Origin: Flavobacteriales bacterium
GTDB lineage: Bacteria; Bacteroidota; Bacteroidia; Flavobacteriales_D; Crocinitomicaceae
Assembly (NCBI GenBank): GCA_947458985.1
Contig: CANHBA010000083.1
Coordinates: 1 to 8,975 of the forward strand
Reading direction: 5' to 3'
Length of the DNA: 8,975 nt
The notes below the pieces were generated by a model that saw only the letters and a list, made by a program, of their open reading frames with translations, was not told the DNA's origin and searched no databases. Within the stretch, counting starts at the first letter, position 1. The number at the start of each line of letters is the position of its first letter. A program made the position numbers and the translations under genes. Positions 1 through 6,920 of the stretch are shown here, in pieces.

Positions 1-61
1 AAAGTAGCCGAACGCGCAAAAGAAGAAGCCAAGAAAAGAGAAAAAACCAAAGCAAGAAATC
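1..61 (+). other. In-frame tail of the upstream part of the TPR/DUF2135 gene, probably frameshifted
   Basis: Frame 1 is open from base 1 to a TGA at 97-99. Its first 15 codons read as a charged helix (KVAERAKEEAKKREK), and then it becomes an implausible Arg/Asn/Cys-rich stretch. The downstream gene is in frame 2, which has a TAG at 5-7. Removing one A from the A6 run at 41-46 would join the helix smoothly to the downstream reading (KPKQEIVTGEEIETG). I infer that this is the same gene as the next entry, interrupted by a one-base insertion. The insertion may be a sequencing or assembly error, or a real mutation. Confidence 0.5.
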
Positions 62-1294
62 GTGACAGGCGAAGAAATAGAAACAGGTGCTGCCGCTGAT
101 GCTTCTCCGGCGCGTGAAACTGTTCCACCGCCACCGCCTCCGGCAACTGAACAAGTAAGTCAAAGGAACCAAGAAGGGACATTCGATAGGGAAAGTAATT
201 TACTTGAGCCAATATCACAAGCGAATAGCGTAAGCATCACAACCACTACAGTTCTTGGATCTACAAGTTATAATTGGTCAAGTTTTGCCTCTGCTGGTGT
301 CGACTTGAGTTCAGGCTATGGCACTTTTGCAACAACGGTTTCCTACAATGCCAACACAACGGTAGCTGGTCACTCAACTGCACCGGGTGCAACATTGGCC
401 GTTGCGCCATGGAATCCGAAGGTGCCATATTTGAAAAGCTTGCGCAGTGTGCCGCTCGAGCAAGCTTATGAGCGTTATTTAAATTTAAAGGTGAAATATG
501 CAGCGCAACCTTCCTTTTATATTGATGTGTGCGACTTTTTTATCCAGAAAAAGGAACCAAAACTTGCGGTGCGTGTCTTGTCAAATTTGGCCGAAATGCA
601 GCTCAAAGATGCCGCTCTACTCAGGGTGTTGGCTCAAAAGCTAATACAGTTGAAATCTTACAAGATGGCCATTGGCATATTGAAGTCGGTCATTGAGCTG
701 CGACCAGAAGAGCCGCAGTCTTACCGCGATTACGGTTTGGCCTTAGCGCAAATGGGTAAATACAACGAGGCTGTGCGCCAACTTTACAAAGTAGTTCAAA
801 AGCCCTACGACGGCCGCTTTGAAGGAATTCACCTCATTGCACTCAATGAAATCAATCACCTGATTGCTCAGCATCCTAAGGAAATAGATACTAAAGGTAT
901 CCCCGCTTATTTTTTGGTGCAGTTGCCCATGGATATCCGGATCGTACTCAACTGGGACGCCGACAACACAGATGTAGACCTCTGGGTAACCGAACCGAAT
1001 CAAGAAAAATGCATGTATTCCTATAAGCTCACTTCAAATGGAGGTAGGATATCCAATGATTTTACACAAGGGTATGGTCCTGAAGAATATTTGATCCGCA
1101 ATGCACCCAAAGGCACCTATCAAATTCAGGCGCATTACTTCGGAAACCACAGGCCAACCTTGAGTGGAAAGGCCATTCTGACGGTTCAGTTTTATCAATA
1201 CTACGGCACTCCTTATGAAGTCAAGCGCGAAGTAACCCGCCGCTTGTCAGTGGTAGATGAAGAGTTAGACCTCGCTACTTTCGAGTTTGACTAG
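62..1294 (+). CDS. TPR and DUF2135 domain protein, C-terminal part (N-terminal VIT/vWA part presumed outside the window)
   Basis: The open frame gives 410 residues from a GTG at 62, but this start is probably artificial because coding sequence appears to continue upstream in another frame. Residues 1-35 are acidic and proline-rich (a run of six Pro). Residues about 50-125 are a Ser/Thr/Ala/Gly-rich linker. Residues about 150-250 are TPR-like helical hairpins, including LKSVIELRPEEPQSYRDYGL. Residues about 290-385 match DUF2135 (the YfaP type), with the signature NWDADNTDVDLWVTEPN, then GGRISNDFTQGYGPEEY and KGTYQIQAHYFG. In Bacteroidota this TPR-DUF2135 tail normally ends a protein of about 1000 residues or more that starts with VIT and von Willebrand A domains. 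That N-terminal part is inferred, not seen. Its biochemical role is not established; a surface or periplasmic protein-interaction role is a guess. The gene converges on the next one, with 48 bp between the stop codons. Confidence 0.8.
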   Translation: MTGEEIETGAAADASPARETVPPPPPPATEQVSQRNQEGTFDRESNLLEPISQANSVSITTTTVLGSTSYNWSSFASAGVDLSSGYGTFATTVSYNANTTVAGHSTAPGATLAVAPWNPKVPYLKSLRSVPLEQAYERYLNLKVKYAAQPSFYIDVCDFFIQKKEPKLAVRVLSNLAEMQLKDAALLRVLAQKLIQLKSYKMAIGILKSVIELRPEEPQSYRDYGLALAQMGKYNEAVRQLYKVVQKPYDGRFEGIHLIALNEINHLIAQHPKEIDTKGIPAYFLVQLPMDIRIVLNWDADNTDVDLWVTEPNQEKCMYSYKLTSNGGRISNDFTQGYGPEEYLIRNAPKGTYQIQAHYFGNHRPTLSGKAILTVQFYQYYGTPYEVKREVTRRLSVVDEELDLATFEFD

Positions 1295-1321
1295 TCTTTT
1301 CCTTTGATGGAGTTCGACTAG
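1283..1321 (+). repeat. Imperfect direct repeat duplicating the stop-codon region, in frame
   Basis: GAGTTTGACTAG (1283-1294) encodes the last residues E-F-D and the stop of the TPR/DUF2135 gene. It recurs 27 bases later as GAGTTCGACTAG (1310-1321), with 11 of 12 bases identical. The offset is nine codons, so the second copy also reads E-F-D-stop in the same frame. The bases between the copies are only weakly alike. It may be the remnant of a short tandem duplication. Confidence 0.5.
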
Positions 1322-1342
1322 CATATTCGATCATTTGAAGAC

Positions 1343-4300
1343 TTATTGCTTCACAAATTGAATAACAGCGCCTTGTGTTTGCTCATAAACACCAAGATAG
1401 TAGGTTCCAGCTGCAATTTTAGGACTGAGTTCTACCGTTTGTTTTACTTTTCCGTTGTTGCTTTTGAGAACGAAAACGGCCACTTGTTGCCCTTGCGCAT
1501 TGAAAAGTTTTGCGTCTAGGCTAGTGCTATTCACGCCTTCAATTTCGAGTTCAAAAACACCATTGTTCGGATTCGGATAAAGACTCATGAGGTCAAAAGT
1601 AAATTCTGTTAGGCTTGAACTATTCACTGTTACTTCAATTGTAGTAACGCAGCCGTTGTTGTCTTTGACATAGCAAGTGTAAGTACCGATGGCTAAATTC
1701 GAGAAGAAAGAACCAGAATAGTAGGTCTGACCATCCATCGAATAGGTGTAAGGTGAATTGCCGCCTGCCCCCGAAAGCGCAATTGTACCGTCGTTACCGT
1801 TTGAAACCGTTGTGCTGGCAACGAGCGTTAAAGCGCTAGGCTCAGTGATGGTACTGGTAAACGCTTGCTGACAACCATTCGCATCGGTTGCGGTGAGCAT
1901 GTAAGTTCCTGCTGTCAAGTTATTGAAAACCGGATTTCCAACCGCCGTTCCGCCGTTAATTGCATAGGTGTAAGGGCTTGTACCGCCACTCACTTGTGCA
2001 CTCAGAACGCCGTCGTTGGCACCATTACAACTGATCATGGTCGGGATCATGTTTACATTGAGTGGAGCTGGTTCTGTTACTGTGTAAAGAATGCTCGTAC
2101 TGCAGCCGTTGGCGTCAATGACACCAATTGTGTAGGTGCCCGCTCCTAGGTTGTTGAACGCATTGCTCGCTTGGTCGGCGCCACTGTTAATGGAGTAGCT
2201 GTAAGGAGCTGTACCACCCGTTGGTGTGACCACCAAGTTGGCTGTTTGTGCACCTGCACAAATAATGTTGGAAGTTTGCGCAAGCGTTGCCCCGATGGTT
2301 GTGGTCGCGGCAACAGTAATGCTTCCTGAGGTCGCACAGCCTTGGTTGTCTGTTACGGTATAAGAATATGTTCCGGCGCCGATATTAGCGAAGGTATTGG
2401 CGCTTTGTGGTGTAGAATTATTAATGGAATAAGTAAACGGACTATTGACGCCAGTTGCGAGAAGTTGGATTTCGCCATTGGTTGCATTACAGCTCGGTTG
2501 TTGACTCACTACAGGGTTTACGGTGGTGGTTGAAGCGCCAATTACGGAAACACTGAAGGAGTATTGGTCGTTACACGTATTTTCGTCGTTTCCATTAGCG
2601 TTGACATTCGAGAGCTGAAGTAAAATGGTGTTGGCGCCCGCAACAAGTCCTGATGCCGTGATGTAGATGGTATCGATTTGCTGGTAACTACCAAGATTGC
2701 TACTCGTGTAATTTTGATTGCTGGCACTAGCGCTTCCGGCTTGTGCCGACACCGTAAAAGTGTTGACTGCGTTAGCGCCTCTATTTTCGACAACGACAGC
2801 AATTTGTGTACTTGCACCACAGATGCCTCCCGTTTGTACGGTGAAAGCGTCTAGAATGGCTAAATCAAGGCTATCTGGGTTCATTTTAAATGCGGAAACG
2901 TTCGTCACAATATTGTTATTGGAATTCATGACCACACCGGTGTAGTAAAATGTGAGCCCGTCGAAGTCGTCTACACACATGTGGTGGTAGTCGCCCCAAC
3001 GTGTATTTGAGGTGCGTGCTGACATTCCTTGCTTGATAACCATTTCAGGTAGGGTCATTTGACCCAGTGGATCACATGCTTTGCGTCCGGTCATTTGTAT
3101 AGAAGGATAATCTGGTGCAGTGCTGCCCGACGTAGAATAAGCCATCATGATATTTCCGTACTTGTCAATATTGATTGCTGGCATCCAGCGGTTGAGGTCA
3201 GTGCCGGGTGCATAGGTGCCTTCTTGATAAACAGTCCAAGAACCAGTGCTGCCCGATGGCCGGCGAAGCTCTAGCCAGCGCACGCCAGCTCGGTTGTTGC
3301 CGTTGACATCAGTAGCTAAACACAAAGCCATGGATTGGTGGTCGTTGAAAACGCGCATAGGTGCTTTGTACATGACGCATTCCCGAAGTGGATCGAGTTT
3401 GACGGTAGTTCCTGGTTGCGCAATACACGAAAAACTGGTGAGGCCGCACAAGTCAGAATCAATTTCGGTGATGGGAACATCTTGAATTTTAGTTACGCTT
3501 CCGGTGTTGTTGGTCCAGTTGATGGTCATTTCCCAGATTTCAATCCAGTCGTTGGTAGGGCTATCTGGCGAGCCATTGGAGTGTTTTTCGTCGTCGCGGT
3601 GACGCACAAAAAGTGGCTTTTGCCCGGCTGGAGCAGCTAAATCACCTTCGAGGTCTACAGGTGTAATGGATTGAAATCCAAAGCCATTGAGCGAGTAGCC
3701 AATAGCCATGCCGATAAATGGAGAGCTGGCACCTGAAATCAGTGCGCTGAGCTTCATAGCGTATACGCGCGGCGGACCTCCTTCATTGGTAGATGCGAGC
3801 AAAGCGTCTGATGTTTCGCTGATGCTCCATTTCGGATAATCCGGAAAATTAGGACAAGTAAATTGATAGAAATGGTAAGCGCCTTGCGGGTTACTGGTTT
3901 GGGAGACATAAACCAATAACTTCTTTTGAGCTTGTGTAGAAAATTGGGTAATGATCCAGCGTTTTGCTGTTTTGTAATACAGAATGACGGGGTCGCCTAA
4001 GCCCGTTACAGTTGGGCTACCTAGGGTCGTTGCCATTACGAGAGTTCCGCTCACCGCTGCACCAGTTGTTTTATTGAAAATTTTATAAGAGCCGCCGCTG
4101 CCTGCGTTTGTTCCTTGAATATATACTGTTGAATCAGCTTCACCCGATGGGTCTGGAGGTGAAATGCCATTGCCGATGCCCTGAACCTGCCAAAGTAGGC
4201 TTGCAGAGGTTGTTTTTTGGGTGTTGTGGTGTTGTTGCCAAACCCAATCTGGTTGATGCGCATTTGAACTTAACTGAACAGGAAGCTCGCGACCTTTGAA

Positions 4301-4453
4301 ATTAGGAATAACGATGTCTTTTTTAGCATCGGCTTGGTCGGGAGCAGGGACTAATGTTGCAGTTGAAGGGCTTACATAGCCATAGAACGTTGCCTCTTGT
4401 GCAAATAAATGGGAGCAAAGTAAGCATGTACCAAAAATGGTGAGCAGTTTCAT
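1343..4453 (-). CDS. Large secreted protein with SprB-like repeats and a T9SS type A sorting domain
   Basis: I chose the ATG at 4453 because it begins a good signal peptide (MKLLTIFGTCLLCSHLFA, then Q). The frame stays open for 27 codons upstream, but those look non-coding. The product is 1036 residues. Residues about 95-520 resemble propeller-like exported proteins, with PPDPSG near 98, GDPVILYY, FPDYPKWSISETSDALLAS and RWGDYHHM near 485. Residues about 530-645 look like a CARDB-type beta-sandwich. Residues about 647-945 hold four SprB-like repeats (PYTYSI...G...F.NL.AGTY...V.D.NGC). Residues about 950-1036 form the T9SS type A C-terminal domain (LYPNPNNGVFELEIEG ... AAGTYYLGVYE). It should cross the inner membrane by Sec and the outer membrane by T9SS, and be released or anchored at the surface. 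SprB-like repeats suggest adhesion or gliding, but no enzymatic motif is visible and the substrate is unknown. A weak -7-like box (TAAATTTT, 4490-4497) lies about 36 bases upstream. Confidence 0.9.
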   Translation of the reverse strand: MKLLTIFGTCLLCSHLFAQEATFYGYVSPSTATLVPAPDQADAKKDIVIPNFKGRELPVQLSSNAHQPDWVWQQHHNTQKTTSASLLWQVQGIGNGISPPDPSGEADSTVYIQGTNAGSGGSYKIFNKTTGAAVSGTLVMATTLGSPTVTGLGDPVILYYKTAKRWIITQFSTQAQKKLLVYVSQTSNPQGAYHFYQFTCPNFPDYPKWSISETSDALLASTNEGGPPRVYAMKLSALISGASSPFIGMAIGYSLNGFGFQSITPVDLEGDLAAPAGQKPLFVRHRDDEKHSNGSPDSPTNDWIEIWEMTINWTNNTGSVTKIQDVPITEIDSDLCGLTSFSCIAQPGTTVKLDPLRECVMYKAPMRVFNDHQSMALCLATDVNGNNRAGVRWLELRRPSGSTGSWTVYQEGTYAPGTDLNRWMPAINIDKYGNIMMAYSTSGSTAPDYPSIQMTGRKACDPLGQMTLPEMVIKQGMSARTSNTRWGDYHHMCVDDFDGLTFYYTGVVMNSNNNIVTNVSAFKMNPDSLDLAILDAFTVQTGGICGASTQIAVVVENRGANAVNTFTVSAQAGSASASNQNYTSSNLGSYQQIDTIYITASGLVAGANTILLQLSNVNANGNDENTCNDQYSFSVSVIGASTTTVNPVVSQQPSCNATNGEIQLLATGVNSPFTYSINNSTPQSANTFANIGAGTYSYTVTDNQGCATSGSITVAATTTIGATLAQTSNIICAGAQTANLVVTPTGGTAPYSYSINSGADQASNAFNNLGAGTYTIGVIDANGCSTSILYTVTEPAPLNVNMIPTMISCNGANDGVLSAQVSGGTSPYTYAINGGTAVGNPVFNNLTAGTYMLTATDANGCQQAFTSTITEPSALTLVASTTVSNGNDGTIALSGAGGNSPYTYSMDGQTYYSGSFFSNLAIGTYTCYVKDNNGCVTTIEVTVNSSSLTEFTFDLMSLYPNPNNGVFELEIEGVNSTSLDAKLFNAQGQQVAVFVLKSNNGKVKQTVELSPKIAAGTYYLGVYEQTQGAVIQFVKQ
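1649..2520 (-). repeat. Four tandem SprB-like protein repeats, about 74-78 residues each
   Basis: Four successive units each end in an [N/Q]GC motif, whose Cys codons lie at 2336-2338, 2102-2104, 1871-1873 and 1649-1651. The spacings are therefore 78, 77 and 74 residues. Each unit carries a central SPFTYSI/APYSYSI/SPYTYAI/SPYTYSM strand and an AGTY or IGTY turn. Units 1-3 have an early Cys (PSC, IIC, ISC) that probably forms a disulphide with the [N/Q]GC Cys. Unit 4 lacks it. The repeats have diverged in sequence, so they are old duplications. Confidence 0.8.
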
Positions 4454-4514
4454 TTGAGTTGGTTTTGAGTTTAGCGTGCTGAATTTATGAAAATTTATCT
4501 GAATTAATGTCTTT

Positions 4515-4530
4515 ACGTGTAATTTTACGT
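4515..4530. promoter_or_regulatory. Interrupted palindrome ACGT-nn-AATT-nn-ACGT just before yaaA
   Basis: The 16-base stretch ACGTGTAATTTTACGT is two-fold symmetric at 12 of 16 positions and ends three bases before the yaaA ATG. It lies in the 80-bp divergent space between yaaA and the large secreted-protein gene. It contains TAATTTTA (4520-4527), one base off the Bacteroidota -7 consensus. A dimeric regulator could bind here and occlude the promoter or start codon. This is inference from symmetry and position only. Confidence 0.3.
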
Positions 4531-4533
4531 GCA

Positions 4534-5283
4534 ATGAAACTCATTTTATCCCCAGCGAAGCTCATGCGCTCCCATCAGGTGCCTGCCAATGGCAAGCCCG
4601 CCCATTTGAAAGAGGCGAAGGTGTTGATGCAACAATTAAAAGCATGGTCGGTCAAGGAGTTGAGTACCCGGATGAAACTTTCCGAGGCCAAAGCAGAGGA
4701 AACTTATCACCTCATTCAAAACTGGGGCACAAAAAAGAACCAAGTCCATACTAGTCCTGCGTTGTTTGCTTATATAGGTGAAGCCTTTAAAGCGCTTGAC
4801 GCCGCTGCGTGTTCGGATCTTGAATTAGCCTATCTCCAAAATAACTTATTGATTTTATCGGGAATATACGGTGTTTTGAAACCGTTGGATCAAATCGAAA
4901 TTTATCGCTTGGAAATGGCTCAACGCGGAGTAGCACCTGATGGTCAATCGCTGTATGAATTTTGGCGTATTATTGTTGAAGAGCAGCTCTTGAAAGCCCT
5001 AGCTAAAGAAGAGTACTTGTTGAATTTAGCGAGTTCGGAATACAGCGACCTTATTCAGGCTCCGAAGTTGCGTTCGCGAATGGTGACACCACATTTTTTT
5101 GAAGAGAAAAGTGGTCAACTCAAAGCTGTATCTGTCTTTTCGAAGCAAGCCCGCGGCACAATGGCCAAGTGGTGTGCAACAAATGAGCTTACCGAGCCAA
5201 AAGCCATTCAAGCTTTCACAGAACTGGGCTATCGGTATGCAGCTGAAAAGTCTAGCGAGAATGAATGGATGTTTATCCGTTGA
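4534..5283 (+). CDS. yaaA: Peroxide stress protein YaaA (DUF328/UPF0246 family)
   Basis: The product is 249 residues, close to the usual family length of about 250. I chose the ATG at 4534 because the family begins M-x-[IL]-[IL]-L-SPAK and this start gives MKLILSPAKLM. The in-frame ATG at 4507 would add nine atypical residues. Other family landmarks are SPALFAYIGEAFKALDA (about residues 80-96), NNLLILSGIYGVLKPLDQI (about 104-122), LLNLASSEYSDLI (about 164-176), VFSKQARGTMAKW (about 201-213) and GYRYAAEKSSENEWMFIR at the C-terminus. In Escherichia coli, YaaA is OxyR-induced and limits intracellular free iron during peroxide stress. It is a DNA-binding cytoplasmic protein. There is no Shine-Dalgarno site, as is normal for Bacteroidota. 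The gene stands alone on its strand, and its last 11 bases overlap the end of the convergent DUF2452 gene. Confidence 0.93.
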   Translation: MKLILSPAKLMRSHQVPANGKPAHLKEAKVLMQQLKAWSVKELSTRMKLSEAKAEETYHLIQNWGTKKNQVHTSPALFAYIGEAFKALDAAACSDLELAYLQNNLLILSGIYGVLKPLDQIEIYRLEMAQRGVAPDGQSLYEFWRIIVEEQLLKALAKEEYLLNLASSEYSDLIQAPKLRSRMVTPHFFEEKSGQLKAVSVFSKQARGTMAKWCATNELTEPKAIQAFTELGYRYAAEKSSENEWMFIR

Positions 5284-5749
5284 AATCGAAGTCTGGGTTT
5301 TGTTCGAGAACCTCCCAAGTATGATCAGCCAATAACTTCACGCTTGCCAAAAAAGTGAGTTCAGCTCCTGATTTGCCCCAAGAATTCGGGCCAATAAGCG
5401 AGAGCATTAGTTTGAGATCGGATTTTCTGTAAAGGTGGTAGACGTGATTAATGAGGGGTTCAAAACGCAATTCTGTTTGATAGATGTAGTCTGAAATCGA
5501 TTTGCGTGTTTGGATTTTTTGAGCTTGGGCCGCTAGCAATTGCATTTGCTCATAGATTTGAGAAAGCTGCATGTCGGTCTGTTGGTTCATGGCACTCAGC
5601 GCACGGCCTTTGAGCTTGCCGGTGTCTTCGGGCTTAATGACCGCTCCACCAACGGTGTGCGCATAGGGCAAAAGATGCGGGTTTTCAGCAATTTTATCCG
5701 GGTCAATCGGATTGACAAATTCTTCTTTAGCCTGTTTCTCTTGCTTCAT
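5273..5749 (-). CDS. DUF2452 family protein of unknown function
   Basis: The product is 158 residues, with no signal peptide or membrane segment, so it is probably cytoplasmic. I recognise the N-terminal signature of DUF2452, a family seen mainly in Bacteroidota: NPIDPDKIAENPHLLPYAHT, then GGAVIKPEDTGKLKGRAL (residues about 13-50). A helical stretch rich in Gln and Met follows (about 55-85), and the C-terminus carries LLADHTWEVLEQNPDF. Its function is not known to me. The ATG lies one base after the TAA stop of the FAD oxidoreductase gene, so the two are almost certainly co-transcribed and may be translationally coupled. The last 11 bases overlap the 3' end of yaaA on the opposite strand. No terminator is visible in the overlap. 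Confidence 0.85.
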   Translation of the reverse strand: MKQEKQAKEEFVNPIDPDKIAENPHLLPYAHTVGGAVIKPEDTGKLKGRALSAMNQQTDMQLSQIYEQMQLLAAQAQKIQTRKSISDYIYQTELRFEPLINHVYHLYRKSDLKLMLSLIGPNSWGKSGAELTFLASVKLLADHTWEVLEQNPDFDFNG

Positions 5750-5750
5750 T

Positions 5751-6872
5751 TTATACCATTTTACTCAGGGCGTCTCCTACTGCGGAACCAATTGCGATGC
5801 CCATTCCTCCCATTCGAACACCTGCGTGCACGTTTTTGTTCAGCGACCGAATAATTGGTTTCTTTTCGTCGCCTACACACATGATACCAGACCACTCTTG
5901 TTCGATTTCAAAAGCTTGCCCCGGCAGAATTTCATGGGTCAGTTTGGCAATTAAAGCGGCTCTGATGTGCGCGTTTTGTTCAAATGTGGTGGTGGTTTCG
6001 GTTTCGAAGTCGAGGTTGCGGCCGCCGCCAAGAAGAATTCTTTGGCCAATGTCTCTAAAGTAATAGTAGCCGCGGTCGGAGTGAAAAGTACCTTTGATGC
6101 AGTGCGCGAGCGGTTTGGTAAGCAACACTTGCGCGCGAGCCGGGCGCAATTCATTTGGAAACGATGCTTGGGCAAATCCGTTCGTGCACAAGAACAGCTG
6201 TTGCACCTCTAGCGTACCATGTTGGGTATGGACTTCCACATTTTGTGCAGACGAAACCCAGTGCTTTACTTCGGTTGCAAATAAAAATTGAATGTCTGCA
6301 GCAATGCACTGTTTGTAGAGTGTTTGGATGAGTTTGCCTGTATCGATGCTGCCTTCATAAGCATTGAAGTAAGCTGCTTTATAGCCTTGAAATCCAAATG
6401 TTTGTTGAAAGTTGTGGTCGGTACTGTAGACTTGCTCAAGTCCAAAATTTTGTTTCAATGCGCCATTCAGATAGTCCAAAAAATCGGGCTCAAGTGTTGC
6501 TTCTTGCTGCCCGATTAAATCCCAGGATCCGCAATTTTTGTAGTCCATTTGAACAGCTCCGACTCTTTTTTGAAGTAGTTCGAGCCCTTCAAGTCTGAGT
6601 GCAACGGTTTCCCAAACGCGTGCTTCCGGCATATTTTCGAGGTCGTCTTTCAATTCAGTAGGGCTCCCAAAACATGCAAAACCTGCGTTTTTGGTACTAG
6701 CTCCTGTTGGTAAATAACCGCGTTCGAGGACCACAATTTTCTCGGTCGGAAAGCGCTCCCGTAAGGACAGCGCAGTAGACATGCCCACGAGCCCCGCGCC
6801 AATAATTCCAAAGGTTTGATCGCTCAGATATTGCGCGCGTTCCCAGTAACTCAATTGATCATATCGCAGCAT
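5751..6872 (-). CDS. FAD-dependent oxidoreductase, DAO family (amine/amino-acid oxidase-like)
   Basis: The product is 373 residues from the ATG at 6872. The frame is open for 26 codons further upstream, but those codons overlap the likely promoter and do not look coding. The Rossmann dinucleotide-binding fold is at residues 21-52: GIIGAGLVG (22-30), with acidic E50 placed to bind the adenosine ribose. GASTKNAGFACFG (57-69) is the usual flavin-contacting segment of the DAO family. GYYYFRDIGQRILLGGGRN lies in the substrate domain, and RMGGMG (353-358) closes the FAD site. Family members such as gamma-glutamylputrescine or glycine oxidases oxidise an amine or amino acid and pass electrons to oxygen, giving hydrogen peroxide. 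The substrate here cannot be read from sequence. There is no signal peptide, so it is probably cytoplasmic. It is the first gene of an apparent two-gene operon with the DUF2452 gene. Confidence 0.88.
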   Translation of the reverse strand: MLRYDQLSYWERAQYLSDQTFGIIGAGLVGMSTALSLRERFPTEKIVVLERGYLPTGASTKNAGFACFGSPTELKDDLENMPEARVWETVALRLEGLELLQKRVGAVQMDYKNCGSWDLIGQQEATLEPDFLDYLNGALKQNFGLEQVYSTDHNFQQTFGFQGYKAAYFNAYEGSIDTGKLIQTLYKQCIAADIQFLFATEVKHWVSSAQNVEVHTQHGTLEVQQLFLCTNGFAQASFPNELRPARAQVLLTKPLAHCIKGTFHSDRGYYYFRDIGQRILLGGGRNLDFETETTTTFEQNAHIRAALIAKLTHEILPGQAFEIEQEWSGIMCVGDEKKPIIRSLNKNVHAGVRMGGMGIAIGSAVGDALSKMV

Positions 6873-6912
6873 TTTTTTTACTCGTTGATTTTTAGCAAAT
6901 TTGTGTTTGAAA

Positions 6913-6920
6913 CAAATGTA
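6913..6920 (-). promoter_or_regulatory. Probable -7 box (TACATTTG) of the oxidoreductase-DUF2452 operon
   Basis: On the minus strand, TACATTTG is a perfect match to the Bacteroidota -7 consensus TAnnTTTG. It lies 40 bases upstream of the oxidoreductase ATG, implying a leader of roughly 30-35 bases. No TTG -33 element is found at the ideal spacing; the nearest upstream TTG is about 27 bases away. The box overlaps a small inverted repeat (ATTTGT 6899-6904 and ACAAAT 6912-6917). Confidence 0.45.

Noticed and set aside
41..47. A AAA AAC heptamer resembling a -1 ribosomal frameshift site
   Set aside because: The upstream frame does not set the heptamer in the required X XXY YYZ phase, and the shift needed is +1 (or -2), not -1. 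A homopolymer indel explains the break better.
1293..1343. Possible bidirectional terminator between the two convergent stops (AGTCTT with AAGACT, and CTAGTC with GACTAG)
   Set aside because: The stems are only 6 bp with long loops, and no flanking T-run follows on either strand. This is too weak to call.
2342..2533. Open frames on the strand opposite the large secreted-protein gene (also around 1865-2149, 2718-2945 and 3059-3640)
   Set aside because: They lie wholly inside a strongly supported gene, carry no domain signature, and read as Cys/Arg-rich translations typical of antisense shadows.
4400..4453. Lipoprotein signal in the large secreted protein, based on its two early cysteines
   Set aside because: Neither Cys sits in a convincing lipobox at the end of the hydrophobic stretch. 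The FA-Q signal peptidase I site fits better, and T9SS cargo normally uses it.
4454..4534. Start of the large secreted-protein gene at 4534 instead of 4453
   Set aside because: The extra 27 residues lack features, and the ATG at 4453 is followed directly by a textbook signal peptide. The extension would also fill the whole divergent promoter space.
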